64,000 bases of DNA from Bradyrhizobium sp. CCBAU 53351 (GCF_015291745.1 NZ_CP030059.1:3561501-3625500), one strand, 5' to 3'. Counted from the first letter of the stretch, positions 47,456 through 56,120 are shown. Notes: generated by a model from the sequence alone, not told the origin. Numbers and translations are program-made.

Positions 47456-47921
47456 CCATGTCCCGAAGTCCGAGGCGCCATAGTGCCTCTGACTGTGGTG
47501 TTAAAGCTTTCTCGAAGCGCGTAATCTCTGCCTCGATCGCCTTACTTATTTCTTGTCGCTCCTTGGGACCTAGTTGTTTGGTAGGGTCGTCGGTTCTCTT
47601 CGCGGTCAGATGAGAAATCTGCTGATTCATTCTCGCCTCTAAATCGTTGGCGATGAAGTTTCCATTTGGCTCATAACCCGGCTTGGTAAAGCGCCGTGGG
47701 TCGATGTCACAAGGGTCTTTGTTTTTGAAAAATTCGATAAGGTTACGCGCATGAAGATGGAAGCATTCGATGCGCATATTGCCCTCGAACCTAGAAGTCG
47801 CGCCTTCACTCAAAGCCCGGAGTGAATGTCGAAGCATGCCTACCTCGTAGCAAGCGTGACGCCTTAGCCAATAATCGGCCTCTTGGTCAGTTGCCGCATT
47901 CGGCTTTCTGATTTTTGTCAT
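47448..47921 (-). CDS. Hypothetical protein in the tRNA-Lys island
   Basis: 157 residues from the ATG at 47921; an ATG at 48023 would add 34 residues. Helical throughout: DYWLRRHACYEVGMLRHSLRA, IECFHLHARNLIEFFKN, then RFTKPGYEPNGNFIANDLEAR. The HLHARNLIEFF segment occurs in a group of helical proteins of unknown function near mobile elements. Base composition is clearly less GC-rich than the core genes, in line with acquisition. Function unknown. Confidence 0.65.
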   Translation of the reverse strand: MTKIRKPNAATDQEADYWLRRHACYEVGMLRHSLRALSEGATSRFEGNMRIECFHLHARNLIEFFKNKDPCDIDPRRFTKPGYEPNGNFIANDLEARMNQQISHLTAKRTDDPTKQLGPKERQEISKAIEAEITRFEKALTPQSEALWRLGLRDMGF

Positions 47922-48138
47922 GGGACATTCCCCCGGCTGGGGTGGCTGGGGTGGCTTCAACTTGTCGCGCGGTATCCAAGCAAATAGCCCCAGCTTTGCG
48001 GTGCCATCAGGCGTAAAAGCCACATCGGTACCAAGGGTAATTTTGGTGAGGCTTACGCCTTCTTGATTGTTGGCGACGGGATGGTAGGTAAAAATCTGCG
48101 TGTCTCTAGACCTGTAGGGATGTGACGGGGTTCTTCAG

Positions 48139-48585
48139 CTAGCCGGCGATTTCGATCAGCTCGTCGAATTTGACGAGATCTTGCAGCTCGCGCGTCCGCA
48201 TTAGAACGGCACTCACGTGATTGGTGATGTCCGTTGCTCGGACCGGCTTTCGCCGCTTCTCCATATCATCGTATCGGAAATTGAAGATGATGGGGAGTTT
48301 TGCCTCAGTGTCTTCGCACCAGTCGCCGTGAACCCAATGATTTCGCGCGCTGGCGAGTTTGCCAAGTTTCTCGATGCATTTATCGATTGCATCCCGGTCG
48401 AACGGACCAGCGTTCCACTCCAGAATAAGCGCTCGTATAAATCTCACGCGAGTATCGAGCGTGGGCATGTGGTAGTAGGCGCGCTGCATCTGATGGAGAT
48501 TGTTGGCGTTCGTTACCCGCGTTAGTGCCGCGATAAGGGCAAGGTCGGCATTCGCCCAGGCAATGACCATATCCAAGGTCACCAT
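48139..48585 (-). CDS. Hypothetical protein with HEPN-like motif
   Basis: 148 residues from the ATG at 48585. It is helical, with VIAWANADLALIAALTRV, RVRFIRALILEWNAGPFD and KCIEKLGKLASARNHWVHGDW. RNHWVH fits the R-N-x3-H catalytic signature of HEPN ribonucleases, in the expected place at the end of a helix, but this is one short motif and the assignment is tentative. It is less GC-rich than the flanks. Its ATG shares the CATG with the start of the integrase remnant on the opposite strand. Confidence 0.65.
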   Translation of the reverse strand: MVTLDMVIAWANADLALIAALTRVTNANNLHQMQRAYYHMPTLDTRVRFIRALILEWNAGPFDRDAIDKCIEKLGKLASARNHWVHGDWCEDTEAKLPIIFNFRYDDMEKRRKPVRATDITNHVSAVLMRTRELQDLVKFDELIEIAG

Positions 48586-48940
48586 GAAATCTCTGGTGAT
48601 CAAGTACTGGGACGAGGTTGGCTCAAAGGCGGTTTCGAAGGACAACATCAAATTCCAGAAGAACTACTGGATCGACCACTTCGGGGACAAGACGGTCTCC
48701 CAGGCTACCGCCTACGAGGCGCAGAAAGAGTTTAAAGCATCTTTGCTGCAGCGTGGCTTATCAGCCTCCTCGGTGAGCAAGGTTATCGCTGCAGGGAGAG
48801 CCTCATCCCGTTTGGCGTGGAGCAAGCACGAGCTTGCTTCGATGCCGCCGTTCACCATGCTTCCGGTCGACGAGCAGGACCCCATGGGGAAGCCCATCAA
48901 TGTCAGCGAAGCTGCGAAGCTGACCCGGATTCCTCGCAGA
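48584..48940 (+). pseudogene. Truncated tyrosine integrase
   Basis: About 119 residues that match the N-terminal part of phage-type integrases: NYWIDHFGDKTVSQATAYEA, the core-binding helix SLLQRGLSASSVSKVIAAGRA and the linker WSKHELASMPPF through DPMGKPINVSEAAKL. That linker normally precedes the catalytic domain, but here the protein stops being similar and runs into the tRNA-Lys gene. The Arg-His-Arg-Tyr catalytic half is gone. It lies about 100 bases from the tRNA, as expected for the end of an integrated element. Confidence 0.7.
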
Positions 48941-49043
48941 GATCTGTGCTGCCATCCAAAGCTTCTACGAGGCAGTTACCCGCCAGTGAAAAACAGGTGC
49001 TTCTTCGGCGATACGAACAAGGCACTGGCGGAGAAGGGGAATT

Positions 49044-49119
49044 TGGTGAGCGCGCTGGGGCTCGAACCCAGGACCCCGTGATTAAAAGTCACGTGCTCTA
49101 CCGGCTGAGCTACGCGCTC
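49044..49119 (-). tRNA. tRNA-Lys (anticodon TTT)
   Basis: The 76-base gene reads GAGCGCGTAGCTCAGCCGG at its 5' end. The acceptor pairs GAGCGCG with CGCGCTC, the anticodon arm is CGTGACTTTTAATCACG with TTT in the loop, the T arm is CTGGGTTCGAGCCCCAG, and CCA is encoded. All stems pair. An integrase remnant ends beside it on the plus strand, so it is a likely integration site. Confidence 0.95.
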
Positions 49120-49435
49120 CCATGGCCGCTGATGGCTTCGACGAAGGTCGCCATCGTGTTCGGACATTCGAGAAGCATGTCTTGCCGCTACGCGCGATTT
49201 GCGTCGCGGGGAAAAACCGGCTGTTTCCGGATCATGCTTTCGGCCTGCGCTGTGTAGGGGGAGTGGCTGCGCAGGTCAATAGTCCGGGGCGCTGCCGAAA
49301 CTCATGGCAGCAGCGGGGATTTGCTCGCGGTCTCCGCAGCTTAGGCCGGAATTCTCAACCCGATTGGCGGGCCACCATCCACGTCGAAGAGCTCGTGACT
49401 TTTAATCACGAGGTGTCAACCGGCCGGGACGCCCG
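49120..49435. other. Gap between tRNA-Lys and ndvB with a tRNA-like fragment
   Basis: No gene seen in these 316 bases. The notable item is the tRNA-Lys-like fragment at 49386-49415. Open frames here read as GC-rich noise. This region must include the tRNA promoter directly upstream of 49119. Confidence 0.5.
49386..49415 (+). repeat. Inverted partial copy of the tRNA-Lys anticodon arm
   Basis: CGTGACTTTTAATCACG at 49393-49409 is identical to the tRNA-Lys anticodon arm (49077-49093 in the other orientation). The match extends weakly on both sides: AAGAGCTCGTGAC here, TAGAGCACGTGAC in the tRNA. It is inverted relative to the tRNA gene, so it is not a simple attL/attR pair. Confidence 0.75.
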
Positions 49436-52102
49436 TCAGTTGGTCTCCCGCCGCACTTCGTTCGGCACTGCCTGCGGCGCGCCGACGGGGGGCAGTGCGA
49501 CGGGGCGGAGGCCGATCAGCTCGGCGGTGCGGATCGCGCTGTCGCGCCAGAACTGGAACGAGTTGATGCGGCTGAGCTCTAGGATGGCGATCGCAACGGC
49601 GGCCAGGAACGGCAGGCTCTGCAGCACCAGCACGCCGGCGAAGATGTAGATCTCGGTGATCTGCCGAAAACTGTTGGAGGCGATCAGGACGCCGGCGCCG
49701 ACCAGGAGCAGGGTGCCTATCACGGCCTCCCAGAACGCCTGGAACTCGATCGACATGCGGCTGAGACCGCCCTTGGAGGTGCGGGCGAAAGCGATGTGCT
49801 CGGTGATGAGGCCCTGCGCCACCGCGCGCGACACCGTCCACTGCACGCTCATCGCCGCGATCATGGCGCCCAGCATCTGGCCGGGCTTGATGGCGACGCG
49901 GGCGCGGTACATCGACAGGAAGTGCACCAGCGAGACGATGAACGCGCCGATGATCGGCAGCGTCAGGATCTTGTCGGGAATGGCGATGTCGGCGAAGGCG
50001 ACGATCGGCACCCAGACGAGATTGAGCAGGGCCACCACGACGCCGAGGCTCTCGGCACCCAGCCAGTTCAGCCAACCAAGGCCGTATTCGCGCTTCTGGT
50101 CGGAGGTCAGCCGGCTCGCGCCGGGCAGGAAGCGGCGCCAGTGCTTCTTGACGATCTGCAGGCCGCCATAAGCCCAGCGGTGGCGCTGCTTCTTGAAGGC
50201 CTCGTAGGTGTCCGGCAGGAGGCCCGCGCCGTAACGGGTGTTGGTGTAGTGGGTGGTCCAGCCGAGCTCCTGGATCGCCAGGCCAAGATCGCTGTCCTCG
50301 CAGATCGTGTCGGACGACCAGCCGCCCGCCATGTCCATCGCGGCGCGGCGGATCAGGCACATCGTGCCGTGCACGATGACGGCGTTGAGCTCGTTGCGCT
50401 GGACCATGCCGATGTCGAAGAAGCCGGCATATTCGCCGTTCATGATGTAGTGCATGATCGACAGATCGCCGTCGCGGTGCTCCTGCGGCGCCTGCACGAG
50501 GCCAACGCGTGGATCGGCGAACGCGGGCACGAGGTCCTTCAACCAGTCGGGCTCGACGACATAGTCGGCATCGAGAATGCCGATGATCTCGGCATCCGCG
50601 GCAGTGCGCTCCATCGCGATGCGCAGCGCGCCCGCCTTGAAGCCCTGCACTTTCTCGGCGTTGATGAACTTGAAGCGTTCACCGAGCGCGCGGCAGTGAT
50701 CCTGGATCGGCTGCCAGAACGCGGGATCCGGCGTGTTGTTGATGATGACGACGCATTCGTAGTTCGGATAGTTCAGCCGCGACAGTGCATCCAGCGTCTG
50801 CTTCAGCATATCGACAGGCTCGTAATAGGCCGGGATGTGGATCGAGACTTTCGGGCAATATCCTTCGGGCACGTTCTCGACCGGCTTGTCCCTGGTGATC
50901 AGCCGCTGCGGCGGCCGGCCGAAGGCGACCGCGGCGATCTCGTCGATGCGCGCCATCGCGATGAGGACGAGAGGAACAAGCAGGATCATGCCGAGCGTCA
51001 GCGCGAAGGCCGAGCCGAAGATGAAATAATGCCCGTTCCAGAACGCGAACACGGTCGCCGCCCAGGCGCCGACGCCGTTGGCGGTCGCCGACAGCAAGAA
51101 CGCCTGTTTCGCGGTCGGCTTTTCAATCCGCAGGATCGGCAGCGACAAGAGGATGCCGACCAGCAGCGCGATGCCCATCAGCTTCCAATAGTCGGGGTTC
51201 TCGACCGGGCCGGTCCAGGCGAATTTCGGCTCGCGGCTGGCGTTGAGGATGCCCCAATACGGACCGACGCCGCCTTCGAAATACTTCCAGGGCTGATCGA
51301 TGGCTTCGACGATGTTGTAGTCCATGCCAAGCGCGTCGGCGCGGCTGACGAAGTTGCGCAGTGTCAGGGCCTGCTGGAACGGACCAGGGTCCGCGTTGCG
51401 CAAATTATAACCCGCGCTCGGCCAGCCGAATTCGGCGATGACGATGCGCTTGCCCGGAAACTGATTGCGCAAAAGATTGTAGCGATCCACAGCCTGGTCG
51501 ACCGCCTGGTCCGAGCGGAAATTTTCCCAATAGGGCAGGACGTGCGCGGCGATGAAATCGACGTTGGAGCCGAGCTCGGGATTGTCGCGCCAGATGTTCC
51601 AGATCTCACCGGTGGTCACGGGCACGCGGACCGCGGCCTTGACCTGCTTGATCATCTCGATGAGGTCTTCGACTTTCTGCTCGCCGCGATAGATCACCTC
51701 GTTGCCGACGACGACGCCGTTGACGTTGCTGTTCTTGCGGGCGAGGGCGATCGCGGCCTCGATCTCGCGCTTGTTGCGATCCTTGTCCTTGTCGATCCAG
51801 GCGCCGACGGTGACCTTGAGGCCGAACTCGGCCGCGATCGGCGGCACCAGTTCCACACCGCCCGTGGACGAATAAAGACGGATCGCGCGCGTCATGGTCG
51901 ACAGCGTCTTGAGGTCGGCGCGGATTTTCTCGACGGTCGGGATGTTGTCGATGTCGGGGTGGGCCGAGCCCTCGAACGGCGCGTAGGACACGCTCGGCAG
52001 CAGGCCCTTGAAATCGGGCGCGGGTTCCTTGTCGCGCAGGACCCCCCATAGTCCAGCGTGAAGCGCAGACACAAGCAACAAAACGGCGGCGACAACGCGC
52101 AT
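49436..52102 (-). CDS. ndvB: Cyclic beta-(1,3)-glucan synthase, GH17-GT2 fusion
   Basis: 888 residues from the ATG at 52102; an upstream TTG at 52165 is possible. The N-terminal half is a GH17 domain: the acid/base Glu is in VVGNEVIYRGE near residue 130 and the nucleophile Glu in IVIAEFGWPSAG near 230. Three or more membrane helices lead to a GT2 domain with ILDADYVVEPDW near 545, CEDSDLGLAI near 640 and the QxxRW motif in KQRHRWAYGG near 680, followed by further membrane helices. The size (about 100 kDa) and domain order agree with B. japonicum NdvB, needed for periplasmic cyclic glucan and nodule development. Confidence 0.93.
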   Translation of the reverse strand: MRVVAAVLLLVSALHAGLWGVLRDKEPAPDFKGLLPSVSYAPFEGSAHPDIDNIPTVEKIRADLKTLSTMTRAIRLYSSTGGVELVPPIAAEFGLKVTVGAWIDKDKDRNKREIEAAIALARKNSNVNGVVVGNEVIYRGEQKVEDLIEMIKQVKAAVRVPVTTGEIWNIWRDNPELGSNVDFIAAHVLPYWENFRSDQAVDQAVDRYNLLRNQFPGKRIVIAEFGWPSAGYNLRNADPGPFQQALTLRNFVSRADALGMDYNIVEAIDQPWKYFEGGVGPYWGILNASREPKFAWTGPVENPDYWKLMGIALLVGILLSLPILRIEKPTAKQAFLLSATANGVGAWAATVFAFWNGHYFIFGSAFALTLGMILLVPLVLIAMARIDEIAAVAFGRPPQRLITRDKPVENVPEGYCPKVSIHIPAYYEPVDMLKQTLDALSRLNYPNYECVVIINNTPDPAFWQPIQDHCRALGERFKFINAEKVQGFKAGALRIAMERTAADAEIIGILDADYVVEPDWLKDLVPAFADPRVGLVQAPQEHRDGDLSIMHYIMNGEYAGFFDIGMVQRNELNAVIVHGTMCLIRRAAMDMAGGWSSDTICEDSDLGLAIQELGWTTHYTNTRYGAGLLPDTYEAFKKQRHRWAYGGLQIVKKHWRRFLPGASRLTSDQKREYGLGWLNWLGAESLGVVVALLNLVWVPIVAFADIAIPDKILTLPIIGAFIVSLVHFLSMYRARVAIKPGQMLGAMIAAMSVQWTVSRAVAQGLITEHIAFARTSKGGLSRMSIEFQAFWEAVIGTLLLVGAGVLIASNSFRQITEIYIFAGVLVLQSLPFLAAVAIAILELSRINSFQFWRDSAIRTAELIGLRPVALPPVGAPQAVPNEVRRETN

Positions 52103-52353
52103 CGCGGCTAAACCAAAAGGGGCTGAGGGGGCAGGGAAGCGGATCCGACCCCGAGATCCGACCAAGTCCGCGGCAAAGGGAGCATATCTCCGCCGCGCGG
52201 TTTCACAACTGTCATGGCCTCATGTCCTTATGAGGGCATGGCCTTTTTCGAACGTCGCGCGGCAGTGCCAACCGCGTCTATGGCCGATCGTTCCTGAACG
52301 AGAGCTGAAACGACCAAGTCTGTTTAAGATCCAAGTCTGTTTGAGATCTTGGG

Positions 52354-52944
52354 CTATTTCGGGGGCGCCGGTGACGGGCTTGCCGCAGGCGAGGGGCTCG
52401 CGGCCGGCTGTGGCTGCGCATTGTTGGCGGCCGGAGCCGCCGGCTGGGCGGCCGAGGCCGCCGCCTGCTGCGGCTGGGCCGCCGGGTTGATCCAGCAGGC
52501 GTGCACGCGGCTGTCCAGGGTCTCGGCGACCTTGGGGTCGATCTGGCCGCCGAACCGGGTCAGGCAGCGGAACGCGGCCTGGATGTGGCCGCCGGGGCAG
52601 CCGAAGCGGTCGTAGAGGTCGAGATGGCGGAACGCGGTATCGAGGTCGTCCCGCCACATCAGCCGCACCACGCGCCGGCCGAGCCAGACGCATTCAGGAT
52701 TGCCGCCCGGACCGTTGATGACCTGGGCGGCTTCCGCGAACTCGTCGGTGCGGCGCTGGTTCTGGGCGGCATCCTTGGCGGCGTCGGCAGGCTGGGCGGC
52801 GGCCTTGCCCTGATCCGGGGCCGGCGTGCCGCTCTGGGCGGAGGCGCCACCGAGACCGGCGAGAACGAGAAGGCAGGAGACGGCCAAGGTGGCGGCGAAC
52901 TGCCGCAGGACCGCATTTCGTGACTCGAACACCCGTTGCCGCAT
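52354..52944 (-). CDS. ndvD: NdvD-like exported protein of glucan synthesis
   Basis: 196 residues from the ATG at 52944, which begins a signal peptide (MRQRVFESRNAVLRQFAATL, then AVSCLLVLAGLGGASA). An ATG at 53052 would give 232 residues, nearer to the reported size of B. japonicum NdvD. The core has NPECVWLGRRVVRLMWRDDL, DRFGCPGGHIQAAFRCLTRFG and VHACWINP with four Cys. The end is a Pro/Ala/Ser tail with PAASPSPA repeats. It lies between ndvB and ndvC as NdvD does in B. japonicum. The role in the pathway is not known in detail. Confidence 0.78.
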   Translation of the reverse strand: MRQRVFESRNAVLRQFAATLAVSCLLVLAGLGGASAQSGTPAPDQGKAAAQPADAAKDAAQNQRRTDEFAEAAQVINGPGGNPECVWLGRRVVRLMWRDDLDTAFRHLDLYDRFGCPGGHIQAAFRCLTRFGGQIDPKVAETLDSRVHACWINPAAQPQQAAASAAQPAAPAANNAQPQPAASPSPAASPSPAPPK

Positions 52945-53239
52945 GAAATCCCCAATGTATGCGCTGGCCGTCCGCGTCAGGATCCCGCGGACGCGTCGGT
53001 GATGGCGTCCAAATGGGTCTCCAATGCGGCGGAAAAGTCTTTCGGAGTCCATGACCTGTATTTGGCATTTTGTCCAGCAAAGTCACGATGCTAGGCCTTG
53101 GTCGAACGGCCGCAGCCCGAATCCTTGGAGGAGAAGCGGAACGCTCGAATGGATTGGCATCTGGGCACCCGCTTGGACCCCCCTTGGCAGACGGCGTGCA
53201 AGCAGGTAATCGACGGACCCTTCGCGGAGGACGGAACCG
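52945..53239. other. Divergent intergenic region between ndvD and ndvC
   Basis: About 300 bases without a gene. It must contain the promoters of ndvD (minus) and ndvC (plus). TTGGCATTTTGTCCAGCAAA near 53057 is the least GC-rich part. A GGAGG Shine-Dalgarno is at 53226-53230, just before the possible ATT start of ndvC. Confidence 0.4.
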
Positions 53240-53296
53240 ATTTCTCTTCGTACGCCACTGGCACTTCTGCTCGTTTCACTGGGTGCGATTGCTGCC

Positions 53297-54856
53297 GTGT
53301 GGTGGTGGTTGGCGACGCCGATCACGCTCGCGCGCGCCCCGATCGATCCCGCCGACAAGGTCCAATGCGTCTCCTACGCGCCGTTCCGCGGCGAGCAGAC
53401 GCCGCTGAACGCGTGGACCCATATCGACGCCGAGCAGATCGAGCAGGACTTGCGCCAGCTCAAGGAGATCACCGACTGCGTCCGCACCTATTCGATGGAG
53501 AACGGGCTCGACCAGGTGCCGGCCATCGCCGCCAAGGTCGGCGGGCTGAAGGTGCTGCAGGGCATCTGGCTCTCCAGCAACCGCACCAAGAATTATGAGC
53601 AGGCCGGGCTCGCCATCCGCCTCACCAAGGAATTCCCCGGCATCATCACGGCGGTCATCGTCGGCAACGAGGTGCTGCTACGCGGCGAGATGACGATGGC
53701 GGACCTCGTCTCCATCATCCGTCTGGTGAAGACGCAGGTTAGCGTGCCCGTCACCTATGCCGACGTCTGGGAGTACTGGCTGAAGAACCGCGAGGTCTAT
53801 GACGCCGTCGACTTCGTCACGATTCACATCCTGCCCTATTGGGAAGATTTCCCGATCAAGGCGAAATTCGCCTCGGCCCATGTCGAACAGATCCGTGAGC
53901 GGATGGCGGTGGCGTTTCCCGGCAAGGAAATCCTGATCGGCGAGACCGGCTGGCCGAGCGAGGGTCGCATGCGCGACGGCGCGCTGCCGTCACGCGCCAA
54001 CCAGGCGCGGGTGGTCTCGGAAATCCTGGCCCTGGCGAAGGCGCAGAAGTTCCGCGTCAATCTGATCGAGTCCTACGACCAGCCGTGGAAGCGCAAGCTG
54101 GAAGGCACCGTCGGCGGCTATTGGGGCCTGTACGACTCGGTGCGCCGGAGCCTGAAATATCCGCCGGGCGAGCCGATCAGCAATTTCCCCTACTGGAAAT
54201 GGTACATGGGCTTGGGCATGGGCCTGTCCGTGCTGGTGTTCGCGGTCGCCCTTATCACGCTGCGCCGGCGGCCGTGGACGCCGCGCTTCTCGGCCTGGCT
54301 CGGGGTCGCGATCTCGGCGACGACGGCGGGGAGCCTGCTCGGGATCGGCGCCGACAAGATGTATTACGAGAGCTACGGCATTGGTGGCTGGCTGCTCTGG
54401 GGCGCGCTGCTGCTCGCCGGCATCCTGTCGCCGATCTTCTGCGCGCAGGCCATGGTGATCGGCCGCAGCCTGCCGACCTTCCTCGACCTGCTCGGTCCGC
54501 GCGAGGGGCGGAAATGGTCGAAGCTCACCGCCGTGCTGGGCCTGACGCTCGCGGTGGCGGCGGTGATCGCGGCCGCGACCGCGCTCGGCTTCGTTTTCGA
54601 CCCGCGCTACAAGGATTTTCCCTACGCCGCGCTGACGATGGCGGTGGTGCCGTTTGCGCTTCTGATGCTGAACCGGCCGCAGACCGGCCAGCGTCCGATC
54701 GCGGAATCGGTGTTTGCGGGTGTGCTGGCGCTGTCGGCGGTCTTCGTGCTGTTCAACGAAGGCCGCGACAATTGGCAGTCGCTGTGGACCTGCTCGATCT
54801 ATCTGCTGTTCGCGCTCACGCTGTGGCGGGCGCGGGCCGAGCAAACCCAAGAATGA
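53297..54856 (+). CDS. ndvC: NdvC-like beta-glucan synthase, GH17 plus membrane domain
   Basis: 519 residues from the first GTG at 53297. GH17 domain: CVSYAPFRGEQTPLN, acid/base Glu in VIVGNEVLLRGEMT near residue 117, nucleophile Glu in ILIGETGWPSEGR near 216. About seven membrane helices fill the C-terminal half. It has no GT2 domain. B. japonicum NdvC is needed for the beta-(1,6) links of the cyclic glucan. The frame stays open upstream and encodes a hydrophobic helix (LALLLVSLGAIAAVWWWLA), so the true start may be an ATT at 53240 with GGAGG nine bases before it. Confidence 0.88.
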   Translation: MWWWLATPITLARAPIDPADKVQCVSYAPFRGEQTPLNAWTHIDAEQIEQDLRQLKEITDCVRTYSMENGLDQVPAIAAKVGGLKVLQGIWLSSNRTKNYEQAGLAIRLTKEFPGIITAVIVGNEVLLRGEMTMADLVSIIRLVKTQVSVPVTYADVWEYWLKNREVYDAVDFVTIHILPYWEDFPIKAKFASAHVEQIRERMAVAFPGKEILIGETGWPSEGRMRDGALPSRANQARVVSEILALAKAQKFRVNLIESYDQPWKRKLEGTVGGYWGLYDSVRRSLKYPPGEPISNFPYWKWYMGLGMGLSVLVFAVALITLRRRPWTPRFSAWLGVAISATTAGSLLGIGADKMYYESYGIGGWLLWGALLLAGILSPIFCAQAMVIGRSLPTFLDLLGPREGRKWSKLTAVLGLTLAVAAVIAAATALGFVFDPRYKDFPYAALTMAVVPFALLMLNRPQTGQRPIAESVFAGVLALSAVFVLFNEGRDNWQSLWTCSIYLLFALTLWRARAEQTQE

Positions 54857-55196
54857 ACAGGCCGATCGCAAGGCCCGACGGCACGACATTGTAGAGCACG
54901 ATGCCGAGGCCGGCCGCGATGATGCCGACCGTCAGCAGCACGATCGACGGCCGCATCAGGTTCAGCGTCGCAACCACCAGCGCGACGATGCCGAACACCG
55001 AATTCTTGAACAGCACGGTCGAGACCGAGCGCCCCTTGCAGATCAGCGTCTGAAGCCCGGCGTCGCAGGCGAGTGCGACCTGCGAAAGCTCGATCGCGAG
55101 GTAACGCAGATAAAGTGCATAGCCGACGGACGCGAAGCCGACGACGATCAGGAACTGCACCTGGTAGGGCGTGAGGCGGAAGGGCTTTTTTGTCAT
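54816..55196 (-). CDS. Small multi-pass membrane protein
   Basis: 126 residues with three or four membrane helices (VQFLIVVGFASVGYALYLRYL, FGIVALVVATLNLM, IVLLTVGIIAAGLGIVLYNVV). It contains two Cys in VALACDAGLQTLICKG. It overlaps the 3' end of ndvC on the opposite strand by 41 bases. Convergence with ndvC may be chance; function unknown. Confidence 0.75.
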   Translation of the reverse strand: MTKKPFRLTPYQVQFLIVVGFASVGYALYLRYLAIELSQVALACDAGLQTLICKGRSVSTVLFKNSVFGIVALVVATLNLMRPSIVLLTVGIIAAGLGIVLYNVVPSGLAIGLFILGFARPAPATA

Positions 55197-55284
55197 GGCG
55201 GCAATATGGTCGGGATGGCGGGGGCAGGCAACAGGGCAGGTGACGTTTCTTGTCCGGCTGGCTTAGGACGTGTGCGATGAGCCG

Positions 55285-55440
55285 TCAAAGCCGGCTTTGC
55301 GTCCGGCTCTGTTCCGCCAGCCGGCGCTCGTATTTTTCAGCCAATGCGAGCAGTCGCTTCCGGATATGGGGATCCGCCCGGTCCGCCAGTTCGCGGATCA
55401 ACGCCAGCTGCTCCCGCAGGAAATTCGCGTCCGCCGTCAT
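55285..55440 (-). CDS. Small hypothetical protein (51 aa)
   Basis: 51 residues from the ATG at 55440 to the TGA at 55285. It is one long helix: MTADANFLREQLALIRELAD, then HIRKRLLALAEKYERRLAEQ and a Ser/Arg tail. The pattern (two heptad blocks with RxxLLxLAExYExRL) recurs as a short protein in Bradyrhizobium. Likely a small coiled-coil dimer; function unknown. Confidence 0.65.
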   Translation of the reverse strand: MTADANFLREQLALIRELADRADPHIRKRLLALAEKYERRLAEQSRTQSRL

Positions 55441-55541
55441 CTCCGCTCCGAATCAAATCCGTCGCGGATCATGCCGGGTTACATCGGCTTCGTTCGTATC
55501 ATTTGGTACGCTCGCCCGACCGGCGCGCGCCGGCGGCCAGG

Positions 55542-55982
55542 CTATTTCAATCCCAACCGGCGCTCGATCCAGCCGAGAACGAACAGCACGAGCAACGTGA
55601 CCGTGATCGCGGCGCCGACGAGGAGCCAGGCTCCCAGCGCGCATGCAATTCCGAGCCCCGCCGCGATCCAGACGGTCGCCGCCGTCGTGAGGCCGTGAAC
55701 GGTCTTCGCCTTGGCATCGTGCAGGATGACGCCTGCGCCAATGAAGCCGACGCCGGTCAGCACCCCGGCGACGACGCCCTGAATGACCCGGGAGATCGCA
55801 TCCGGATGGTCGCGCAGATTCTGAAACTCGATCACGGAGATCGACACGAGCGCGGAGCCGAGCGCCACGAGCGCGAGGGTCCGCATTCCCACCGGCTTGT
55901 CGTTCATGTCGCGGTCGATGCCGATCAGCAGGCCCGTACCCGCCGCAACGAGAAGTCTCAGCACATCGTCAAGTTCGTTCAT
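55542..55982 (-). CDS. MgtC/SapB family membrane protein
   Basis: 146 residues from the ATG at 55982. Four to five helices, with the family marks LLIGIDRDMNDKPVGMRTLALVALGSA and GVLTGVGFIGAGVILHDAKAKTVHGLTTAATVWIAAGLG. MgtC-type proteins affect magnesium homeostasis, phosphate uptake and ATP synthase in pathogens. The long C-terminal cytoplasmic domain of MgtC is missing here, as in SapB. Confidence 0.9.
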   Translation of the reverse strand: MNELDDVLRLLVAAGTGLLIGIDRDMNDKPVGMRTLALVALGSALVSISVIEFQNLRDHPDAISRVIQGVVAGVLTGVGFIGAGVILHDAKAKTVHGLTTAATVWIAAGLGIACALGAWLLVGAAITVTLLVLFVLGWIERRLGLK

Positions 55983-56120
55983 GGGATTCCGCGAGTGTCG
56001 GAAGGAGGCGCAACGCGTGGAGCGCGCCGTGAATGAACGCAAATCCGCGGCAAATGGGCAGCGCAGGTCGCAGCGTCCGATCGCCGCATGCAAGCGGTTG
56101 CCGTCGAGATGGGCGGCGTC

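Noticed and set aside
49044..49415. The tRNA-Lys arm and its copy as attL/attR
   Set aside because: The two are in opposite orientation and the shared core is itself palindromic, so they do not form a normal direct-repeat pair.
49796..52051. A 751-codon plus-strand frame opposite ndvB
   Set aside because: Antisense shadow of ndvB; no start signal or domain.
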